The notes beneath the pieces are model-generated. The model worked only from the letters and a program-made list of their open reading frames with translations, was not told the origin of the DNA and did not search any database. A DNA stretch of 64,000 nucleotides, from positions 1-64,000 of the forward strand of contig NZ_JBHSBN010000003.1 of the NCBI RefSeq assembly GCF_042650605.1, written 5' to 3'. A program made the translations under genes and the position numbers. The DNA comes from Micromonospora_J zhanjiangensis. Lineage in GTDB: Bacteria > Actinomycetota > Actinomycetes > Mycobacteriales > Micromonosporaceae. This document shows, one piece after another, positions 58,714 through 64,000 of the stretch. Every line of letters begins with the position of its first letter. Position 1 is the first letter of the stretch.

Positions 58714-59388
58714 ATGTTGGGTGTCAAACGCCTAGCAGTGGTGGCTGGACTGGTGGTGCTGGGCCTGGCACCGGTCGCCGCCAGCGCTGCCACGCCATCG
58801 CCGTCGCCGGCCCAGCAGGACACGCAGTACCTGCAGACCCTTCACCAGGTCAATCTGGCCGAAATCGCCGGTGGCAACCTGGCCCAGCAGAAGGCGTCCA
58901 ACCAGCAGGTCAAGGACCTGGCGACGCAGTTCGTCACGGACCACACCCAGCTGGACCAAGCGGTGCAGAACACCGCCAAGCAGGCGAACGTGACCCTGCC
59001 GAACGCGCCCACCAACGACCAGCAGGCGGTCCTGAACCAGCTGCAGGGTCAGACCGGTACCGCGTTCGACACGCAGTGGGTGACCGCCGAGCTGGTGGGC
59101 CACCAGAAGGCCATCCAGGCCACCCAGACCGAGATCAACGAGGGCACGGATCCGCCGGTGAAGCAGCTGGCGCAGCAGGCGCTGCCGGTCCTGCAGGCGC
59201 ACCTGGAGGCGCTCCAGACGCTGGCCCAGAGCCTGGGCATCCCGGTTCCGAGCGGGTCGGCTCCGGCCCCGGGGGTCAGCTCCGGCTCGCCGAGCCCGAG
59301 CGGTACGCCGACCGAGTCGCCCGCTCCGGGCAGCACGGAGGAACCCGCTCCGGGTAGCACCGAGTCGCCGGCTCCGGTCACCACCTGA
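58714..59388 (+). CDS. Secreted DUF4142 protein
   Basis: 224 residues from ATG 58714 with GAGGGGGG upstream. Signal peptide residues 1-26 (RLAVVAGLVVLGLAPVAASA). The DUF4142 helical domain (about 35-175) has DTQYLQTLHQVNLAEIAGGN, QVKDLATQFVTDHTQLDQAV and ELVGHQKAIQATQTEINEGT, a ferritin-like four-helix bundle of unknown function often induced by stress. The C-terminal 40 residues are Pro/Ser/Gly/Glu repeats (SPAPGSTEEPAPGSTESPAP), a cell-wall-spanning linker type. Followed by a terminator hairpin. Confidence 0.9.
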   Translation: MLGVKRLAVVAGLVVLGLAPVAASAATPSPSPAQQDTQYLQTLHQVNLAEIAGGNLAQQKASNQQVKDLATQFVTDHTQLDQAVQNTAKQANVTLPNAPTNDQQAVLNQLQGQTGTAFDTQWVTAELVGHQKAIQATQTEINEGTDPPVKQLAQQALPVLQAHLEALQTLAQSLGIPVPSGSAPAPGVSSGSPSPSGTPTESPAPGSTEEPAPGSTESPAPVTT

Positions 59389-59406
59389 GCCCGGCGGGAC
59401 ACGCCA

Positions 59407-59458
59407 CCGGGGCCCGTCCCCCGGCTCGATCGTTGATCGGCCGGCGGACGGGCCCCGG
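59407..59458. terminator. Hairpin between convergent DUF4142 and ctaF genes
   Basis: CCGGGGCCCGTCC (59407-59419) pairs perfectly with GGACGGGCCCCGG (59446-59458), with inner CCGGC/GCCGG pairing. Nineteen nt after the DUF4142 stop and about 39 nt from the ctaF stop. Confidence 0.75.
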
Positions 59459-59496
59459 GGTGTATCGATGGTGCTCGGTGCCGGTGGTGCTCGGTG

Positions 59497-59922
59497 TCAG
59501 TGCTCCGCGGTGCGCCGGGTGCCGGAGTAGTACTCGAACAGCAGGCCGCACGCGCTGAAGATGACCGCGATCGCGCCGACGCCGATCAGCCAGGCCTGCC
59601 AGAACACCAGACCCAGGCCGGCGATGGTGGCCGCCAGGGCCAGCCCGAACGGCCAGTAGCTGCCCGGGCTGAAGAAGCCGACCTCGCCCGCGCCCTCGGA
59701 GATGTCCGCGTCCGGCCGGTCCTCCGGCCGCAGGTCGATCCGCCGGGAGACGAACCAGAAGAACCCGGCGAGCATCGAGCAGAGCAGGAAGGACAGCAGC
59801 AGCGCCACCGAACCGATCCACTCGAGGTGCCCGTTGAAGCCGTACGTCCAGCCCGCGTAGATGCCGGCGACCGCGAGCAGGAAGAACGCGACGATGCTGA
59901 AGACCCGCCACTCGGATTTCAT
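59497..59922 (-). CDS. ctaF: Cytochrome c oxidase subunit IV (actinobacterial type)
   Basis: 141 residues. Four membrane helices: FSIVAFFLLAVAGIYAGWTY, IGSVALLLSFLLCSMLAGFF, FGLALAATIAGLGLVFWQA and VGAIAVIFSACGLLFEYYSG. The loop FSPGSYWPFGLA is typical of the actinobacterial subunit IV. Directly after ctaC (11 nt), so both are made together. Subunit I (ctaD), usually nearby, is not between them nor elsewhere in the window. Confidence 0.95.
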   Translation of the reverse strand: MKSEWRVFSIVAFFLLAVAGIYAGWTYGFNGHLEWIGSVALLLSFLLCSMLAGFFWFVSRRIDLRPEDRPDADISEGAGEVGFFSPGSYWPFGLALAATIAGLGLVFWQAWLIGVGAIAVIFSACGLLFEYYSGTRRTAEH

Positions 59923-59933
59923 GAGCCCCGCCC

Positions 59934-60872
59934 TCAGTTCCCGGCGCCCGCGGCGCTGGTCTTGTTGAAGTTACGGTCGTTCCGCTTGGTGTCGAAGGGG
60001 TGCGTCTTCGTGGCGAACGGGTCCTCGCCGATCGACTGGAGCGCCTCCTGGGTCGACTTGCCCGCCGTCTTGGCCGCCATGAACTGGTCGTACTTGTCCG
60101 GCGACACCACCCGCAGCTCGAAGTTCATCATCGAGTGGTAGGTGCCGCACAGCTCGGCGCACCGGCCGACGTACGCGCCCTCGGTCTCCAGCTGGGAGAC
60201 CTCGAAGACGTTCCGGACGTTGCCCGGGAAGACGTCCCGCTTGAACAGCATCTCCGGCACCCAGAACGAGTGGATGACGTCCTTGCTGGTCTCCTCGAAC
60301 CGGATCGGCCGGCCGGTGGGCAGCACCAGCACCGGGATGACGTCGCTGGTGCCCAGGGTCGAGGCGACGGTCTTCGCCTCCTTGCCCTTGCCGTCCCGGT
60401 AGTTGAACTGCCAGTTCCACTTGAACGCCACGACCTCGACGACGATCGGCTGCTCACCCGGCCGGTCGACCTTGTCGACGCCGGTCTGCACGATGGCCGT
60501 GTAGTAGAAGAGCACGGCGACGATGAGGATCGGCGCGATGGTGTAGAGGAACTCCATCGGCATGTTGAACCGGGTCTGCACCGGCAGCGCGTCGCCGCGC
60601 TTGCGGTAGCGGATCACACACCAGAAGATCAGGCCCCAGACGAAGACGCCGACCGCCAGGGCGGCGATCGTGGAGGCGATCCACAGGTCGTACATCCGGT
60701 GTGCCTCGGGCGTGATGCCGTTCTGCGGCCAGCCGAAGCCGTCGAACGTCTTGCCGACGTCACATCCGGTGAGCAGGGTCAGCAGGACCGCTGCACCGAG
60801 ACTCACCCCGACGAGGCGCCCCGCACCACGCCGCTGGCTGCGCGGCCGTACCTCCGAACCCCTTGCGACCAC
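59934..60872 (-). CDS. ctaC: Cytochrome c oxidase subunit II
   Basis: 312 residues from GTG 60872 behind GGGAGG. Lipoprotein-type signal with lipobox LLTGC near residue 37. Two membrane helices (STIAALAVGVFVWGLIFWCV and YTIAPILIVAVLFYYTAIV). The CuA domain has FKWNWQFNYRD, HSFWVPEMLFKRDVFPGNVR and the copper ligands CAELCGTYHSMM. It accepts electrons from QcrC. Charged C-terminal tail. First gene of ctaC-ctaF, divergent from the cysteine desulfurase. Confidence 0.96.
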   Translation of the reverse strand: MVARGSEVRPRSQRRGAGRLVGVSLGAAVLLTLLTGCDVGKTFDGFGWPQNGITPEAHRMYDLWIASTIAALAVGVFVWGLIFWCVIRYRKRGDALPVQTRFNMPMEFLYTIAPILIVAVLFYYTAIVQTGVDKVDRPGEQPIVVEVVAFKWNWQFNYRDGKGKEAKTVASTLGTSDVIPVLVLPTGRPIRFEETSKDVIHSFWVPEMLFKRDVFPGNVRNVFEVSQLETEGAYVGRCAELCGTYHSMMNFELRVVSPDKYDQFMAAKTAGKSTQEALQSIGEDPFATKTHPFDTKRNDRNFNKTSAAGAGN

Positions 60873-61050
60873 CTGGTCCTGCCTCCCTAGCGCGCCGCCC
60901 GATGTCTGTTGGTGTTCCGCACCGGCGGCAAAGGCGTCACCGACGGTCGCAGATTACTCGACCTTCACAGGATGAACGGCCTGGGGGTGCCGTGTCCGGC
61001 CGTCGGGGATCTTGTCCGCCGGCTGGCCGGATACCGTTCCAGGGGTGAGC

Positions 61051-62247
61051 ATGTCACCCGATTCACCGCCGCCGGGCGCCCCCGGCGCCGCCCCCGCGGG
61101 CGCCCCGGCCGCGTATTTCGACGCGGCCAGCGCCGCGCCGCCGCACCCGGTGGCGCGGCAGGCGCTGCTGGCCGCGCTCGACGACGGCTGGGCGGACCCC
61201 GCCCGGCTCTACGCGCGGGCCCGCCGGGCCCGCCAGCTGCTCGACGCGGCGCGGGCCGCCACCGCCGAGGTGCTCCGGGTACGCCCGGACGAGCTCTCCT
61301 TCACCGGCAGCGGCACCACGGCCGCGCACGCGGCGGTGCTGGGCGGGTTGGCCGGTCGCCGCCGGGCCGGGGCGACGCTGGTGCACTCGGCGATCGAGCA
61401 CTCCGCGGTGCTGCACGCCGCGCGGCGGCACGTCGACGCCGGTGGCGCGGCCGTGCCGGTGCCGGTGGACCGGCTCGGCCGGCTGGACCTGGCCGCCTGG
61501 TCGGCGGCGGTGGCCGCGCCCGGGGTGGCGCTGGCCGCCCTGATCAGCGCCAGCCATGAGGTGGGCACCGTCCAGCCGGTCGAGCGGGCCGCCGCGGCCT
61601 GCGCCGCGCACGGCGTCCCGCTGTACGTGGACGCGGCCCAGTCGGTCGGCCGGGTGCCGCTGCCGGCGGGCTGGTCGGTGCTGTCGGCCAGCGCGCACAA
61701 GTGGGGCGGACCGCCCGGCGTCGGGGTGCTGGTGGTGCGCAAGGGCACCCGCTGGGAGTCGCCGTACCCGGCGGACGAGCGGGAGGCCGGTCGTACCCCC
61801 GGGGTGCCGGACCTGCCGGCGATCGTGGCGGCGGCGGCCGCGTTGCGGGCGGTCAGCGCCGAGGCGGCCGACCAGGCCGCCCGGCTCGCCGGCCTGGTGG
61901 AGCGGATCCGGCGGGTGGTGCCGGCCACCGTGCCGGACGTCGAGGTGGTCGGCGACCCGGACGACCGCCTCCCCCACCTGGTCACCTTCTCCTGCTTGTA
62001 CGTGGACGGCGAGGCCCTGCTGCACGCGCTGGACCGGCGCGGCTTCGCGGTGTCCTCCGGCTCGTCCTGCACCTCCTCGACGCTGCGGCCGTCGCACGTG
62101 CTGGAGGCGATGGGGGTGCTCTCGCACGGCAACGTCCGGATCTCGCTGCACCCGGGCAGCACCGAGGCCGAGGTGGACCGCTTCCTGGCGGTGCTGCCGC
62201 GGGTGGTGGCCGATCTGCGCGCCGAGGCTGGGGTGACCGACCTGTGA
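61051..62247 (+). CDS. Cysteine desulfurase (NifS/IscS-like)
   Basis: 398 residues from ATG 61051; GTG 61045 is also possible. PLP enzyme that moves sulfur from cysteine to a persulfide. SGTTAAHAAVLGGLAG, HSAIEHSAVLHA, YVDAAQSVGRVPLP, the PLP-Lys motif SASAHKWGGPPG and the active-site Cys loop AVSSGSSCTSSTLRPSHVL are all present. Gly/Ala/Pro-rich N-terminus. GTGA overlap with the TusA-like gene indicates that the sulfur is passed to it. Its divergent neighbour ctaC makes a link to oxidase or cofactor assembly possible. Confidence 0.94.
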   Translation: MSPDSPPPGAPGAAPAGAPAAYFDAASAAPPHPVARQALLAALDDGWADPARLYARARRARQLLDAARAATAEVLRVRPDELSFTGSGTTAAHAAVLGGLAGRRRAGATLVHSAIEHSAVLHAARRHVDAGGAAVPVPVDRLGRLDLAAWSAAVAAPGVALAALISASHEVGTVQPVERAAAACAAHGVPLYVDAAQSVGRVPLPAGWSVLSASAHKWGGPPGVGVLVVRKGTRWESPYPADEREAGRTPGVPDLPAIVAAAAALRAVSAEAADQAARLAGLVERIRRVVPATVPDVEVVGDPDDRLPHLVTFSCLYVDGEALLHALDRRGFAVSSGSSCTSSTLRPSHVLEAMGVLSHGNVRISLHPGSTEAEVDRFLAVLPRVVADLRAEAGVTDL

Positions 62248-62537
62248 CCGAGCCACCCACCCCGCCGCAGGCCGAGCCGCCCACCCCGGCGCAGGCCGAG
62301 CCGCCGCCCACCCCGGCCGAGGTGATCGACTGCCTGGGGCAGCGCTGTCCGCTGCCGGTCATCGCGGTGGCCCGGCGGATCACCCAGGTGCCGGTCGGCG
62401 CGGTGGTCCGGGTGCTCGCCGACGACCCGGCCGCGGCCGTCGACCTGCCGGCCTGGTGCCGGCTGCGCGGCCACGAGTTCGTCGCGGCCACGACCGTGCA
62501 CACCGCCCCCGCGTACGACGTCCGCCGCCGGCACTGA
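62244..62537 (+). CDS. TusA-like sulfur carrier protein
   Basis: 97 residues from GTG 62244. The C-terminal domain has EVIDCLGQRCPLPVIAVARR, the CPxP motif whose first Cys carries the persulfide in TusA proteins, then VRVLADDPAAAVDLPAWCR. The first 28 residues are a Pro/Glu/Thr repeat (EPPTPPQAEPPTPAQAEP), longer than in classic TusA. Coupled to the cysteine desulfurase upstream, a donor-acceptor pair. The final acceptor, tRNA or molybdenum cofactor, is not known. Confidence 0.93.
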   Translation: MTEPPTPPQAEPPTPAQAEPPPTPAEVIDCLGQRCPLPVIAVARRITQVPVGAVVRVLADDPAAAVDLPAWCRLRGHEFVAATTVHTAPAYDVRRRH

Positions 62538-62558
62538 CCGACGACGGCGCGCACGAGT

Positions 62559-62783
62559 TCATTTCAGTAGGTTCAGGAACTCGGCGCTGGTGAGCCCCGC
62601 CTGCCGCAGGATGGACGACAGAGTTCCCCGCTTCACCGTGCCGTGCTGCGGGACGACAACCACCTTGCCCGACGGGTTGCGGTAGACCACATGGCTTCCC
62701 TTGATTCTGGCCTGGACGAAGCCGGCCTTGAGAAGCGCCTGCTCGACCTTCCGGAACGGGAGATCGGCGAGGGCCGGACTCAA
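62559..62783 (-). CDS. hicA: HicA-type toxin (mRNA interferase)
   Basis: 74 residues. The HicA dsRBD-like fold: DLPFRKVEQALLKAGFVQAR, catalytic His in IKGSHVVYRNPSGKVVVVPQ, and HGTVKRGTLSSILRQAGLT. Complete and intact, so active translation-dependent mRNA cleavage is expected. It follows the antitoxin gene on the same strand with a 4-nt overlap (62780-62783), so antitoxin is made first. Short intergenic spacing and an antitoxin-first order match HicBA systems. Confidence 0.92.
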   Translation of the reverse strand: MSPALADLPFRKVEQALLKAGFVQARIKGSHVVYRNPSGKVVVVPQHGTVKRGTLSSILRQAGLTSAEFLNLLK

Positions 62784-62992
62784 GCGGCCTTTCCCACCTG
62801 GAAGGACGTCACGAGTGGAGTGGCCTCGATAACCGGCTGGGTGACTTCCTCCAGGTAGACCTCGACCGCTTCCCGGAGATTGGCCAGAGCGGCCTCCACC
62901 GTCTCACCCTGGCTGGCGACCTCAAGCTCGAGACACCGGGCCACGAACCAGTCGTCCTCTTGATGAACCGCGGCCGTGAACGTGTGGATCAA
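62780..62992 (-). CDS. hicB: HicB-type antitoxin (short, no DNA-binding domain)
   Basis: 70 residues: FTAAVHQEDDWFVARCLELE, VASQGETVEAALANLREAVE and VYLEEVTQP, the HicB partial RNase-H-like fold. It lacks the C-terminal ribbon-helix-helix or HTH found in many HicB proteins, so it neutralises HicA but probably cannot repress the operon alone. Start ATG 62992 is preceded by AGCGCTCCTGGGAGGTGCCC, with GGGAGG in good position. Confidence 0.9.
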   Translation of the reverse strand: MIHTFTAAVHQEDDWFVARCLELEVASQGETVEAALANLREAVEVYLEEVTQPVIEATPLVTSFQVGKAA

Positions 62993-63100
62993 CGGGCACC
63001 TCCCAGGAGCGCTGTCGGAATGCTACGCATAGCCGTACGGATCGAGCCAGCTCATTCGCGTTGCTGACATCGGTGCACTGGATTTCTCCATGTCCGGTCC

Positions 63101-63253
63101 ATCGCGTACACCGAGGTGATCGACGGCGCAATGTACGTGCAGGATCCCGACGCCGTACGCACCTATAGCATGGTGGCAGACAACCTGCGCCAGGTCGCCC
63201 TCTCGCCAGCCGAGTCGCTCGTGTTGATCAGGGAGCTTGCCGGCGCGACATAG
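63101..63253 (+). pseudogene. C-terminal remnant of WhiJ-type DUF5753 regulator
   Basis: Plus strand reads IAYTEVIDGAMYVQDPDAVR, TYSMVADNLRQVALSPAESL and VLIRELAGAT before TAG 63251-63253. This is the usual end of DUF5753 regulators, with the YTE...DGAMYVQDP and ALSPxES patterns. No HTH and no upstream DUF5753 body exist; the sequence before 63101 loses similarity and the HicBA genes lie on the other strand. It is a truncated gene whose DUF397 partner survives 14 nt downstream. Confidence 0.75.
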
Positions 63254-63267
63254 CTTCGGAGGCCTCC

Positions 63268-63456
63268 GTGCACACCCCTGACCTGAGCACCGCGAAGTGG
63301 TTCAAGAGCAGCCGCAGCACCAACAACGGCGACTGTGTCGAGTGCGCGGTCCTGCCGGGCCACGTCGCCGTCCGGGACAGCAAGGATCCGTCCGGCCCCG
63401 CGCTCGTGTTCACCACCGCACAGTGGGCGACCTTCGTGGTGTCTCGCCGCCGGTAG
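63268..63456 (+). CDS. DUF397 domain protein
   Basis: 62 residues from GTG 63268, with GGAGG 5-6 nt upstream. DUF397 pattern: KWFKSSRSTNNGDCVECAVL, HVAVRDSKDPSGPALVF and TTAQWATFV. Its regulator partner upstream is only a truncated remnant, so this member is orphaned, unless another WhiJ-type protein in the genome serves it. Whether it is still expressed is uncertain. Confidence 0.88.
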   Translation: MHTPDLSTAKWFKSSRSTNNGDCVECAVLPGHVAVRDSKDPSGPALVFTTAQWATFVVSRRR

Positions 63457-63575
63457 GCCCGGGACGACTTCCCGCAGACGGACGCATTCTCCTTTTCGAC
63501 CTACAACATCTTCGATGTACTTACCCGAAAGATGATGTGGGCCCGAAAATGGAACGGCTCCCGGCCGCGAAGGAC

Positions 63576-64000
63576 TCAGCGCAGGTACGCCAGGACGCCG
63601 GGGAGCGGGTCGGCGTCGATGGAGGTGTCCACCACCAGGCGCGGGCCGATGTACGGCTCGTACTCGGCGCGGACCACCCTGGTCTGCTCCCAGGTCGCAA
63701 CCTGTCCGGCGGGCGCCTCGGCGTGGCGCCGCTCGACCCGGCGCCGATGCTCGGCCTCGTCGGCGCAGCAGACCTCGATCACCCGCAGCGGAACGCCGGT
63801 CCGGTCGGCCAGGTCGTGCCAGAGCCCGCGGGTCGAGGCGACCGGGTTGACCGCGTCCACGATCACCGGCAACCCGAGCCCCAGCTGCACCTCGGCCAGC
63901 GCCGCGACGCTGCCGTACGAGATCAGGCCGGCCTGGTCACCGAAGACGCCGCGCTCGGCCAGCACCCGCTCGATCGGGTCGACCGGCAGGACCGGGGCGG
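63576..64000 (-). CDS. P-loop kinase-like ATP-binding protein, N-terminus outside window
   Basis: Only the last about 141 residues are visible; the frame is open to the window edge, so the N-terminal P-loop lies beyond 64000. The visible part has GLPVIVDAVNPVASTRGLWH, LRVIEVCCADEAEHRRRVER, a lid-like REARHA region (RRHAEAP) and a final VDTSIDADPL. This is the pattern of small AAA-type kinases such as zeta-toxin or gluconate-kinase-like proteins. Exact substrate unknown. Confidence 0.75.
   Translation of the reverse strand, partial: APVLPVDPIERVLAERGVFGDQAGLISYGSVAALAEVQLGLGLPVIVDAVNPVASTRGLWHDLADRTGVPLRVIEVCCADEAEHRRRVERRHAEAPAGQVATWEQTRVVRAEYEPYIGPRLVVDTSIDADPLPGVLAYLR

Noticed and set aside
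1..64000. tRNA, rRNA, riboswitch or CRISPR arrays
   Set aside because: No cloverleaf, rRNA or regularly spaced direct repeat with unique spacers was found by reading; the short tandem repeats seen have no spacers.

Overview
The window is very GC-rich, with G/C at almost every third codon position, frequent GTG starts, 4-nt ATGA/GTGA gene overlaps and strong GGAGG ribosome sites. The gene families point to a filamentous or spore-forming actinomycete, most likely a Micromonosporaceae (Micromonospora-like) chromosome. These include WhiJ-type XRE/DUF5753 regulators paired with DUF397 proteins, a QcrCAB/aa3 respiratory branch with ctaE-qcrCAB order, a DUF574 methyltransferase, an RSH paralog and a PimB-type mannosyltransferase. 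The family-level assignment is inference from gene content.

Region by region. 1-3.1 kb: a decayed helicase remnant, a TetR regulator divergent from a methyltransferase across a clear palindromic operator, and an EEP-family hydrolase. 3.2-6.4 kb: a small conserved protein, a 14-TM drug exporter divergent from an XRE regulator, and a ribbon-helix-helix protein. 6.5-10.5 kb: proC, a phosphofructokinase with the PPi-type signature, a DEDDh exoribonuclease and a Crp/Fnr regulator. 11.1-20.6 kb: a large zinc-ribbon/adenylate cyclase/AAA protein, an acyltransferase, a membrane protein, otsA, an alpha/beta-hydrolase and a flavin monooxygenase.

20.9-30.6 kb is the main accessory segment, with less uniform GC and more A/T-ending codons. 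It opens with a DUF397/XRE pair and a small cysteine protein, followed by a tightly coupled operon of sugar aminotransferase, HIT-like unknown, NAD-dependent epimerase, carbamoyltransferase, FAD oxidoreductase and NUDIX hydrolase. An rmlB lies convergent to it. Together these look like an uncharacterised pathway for a carbamoylated amino-sugar or related small molecule.

30.7-51.6 kb is conserved actinobacterial core: glucokinase, SRPBCC protein, acyl-CoA ligase, a two-component system, a DUF574 methyltransferase coupled to a GGDEF/EAL protein, pimB, an M48 protease, a NYN-domain protein, an exonuclease/GIY-YIG fusion, an RSH enzyme, NUDIX, a nucleotidyltransferase and a lone RAM-domain protein. 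51.6-60.9 kb carries respiration genes: qcrB, qcrA, qcrC, ctaE, a cytochrome oxidase assembly protein, ctaF and ctaC, with a receiver-like protein, trpD and a DUF4142 protein in between. ctaD is not in the window. 61-64 kb: a cysteine desulfurase/TusA pair, a HicBA toxin-antitoxin pair, a truncated WhiJ-type gene next to DUF397, and a partial P-loop protein.

The most unusual signals are two genes whose only sensible start codon is AUC, several short tandem repeats that begin exactly at stop codons, degenerate catalytic sites in a hydrolase, an EAL domain and an RSH synthetase domain, and the 23-30.6 kb operon itself.
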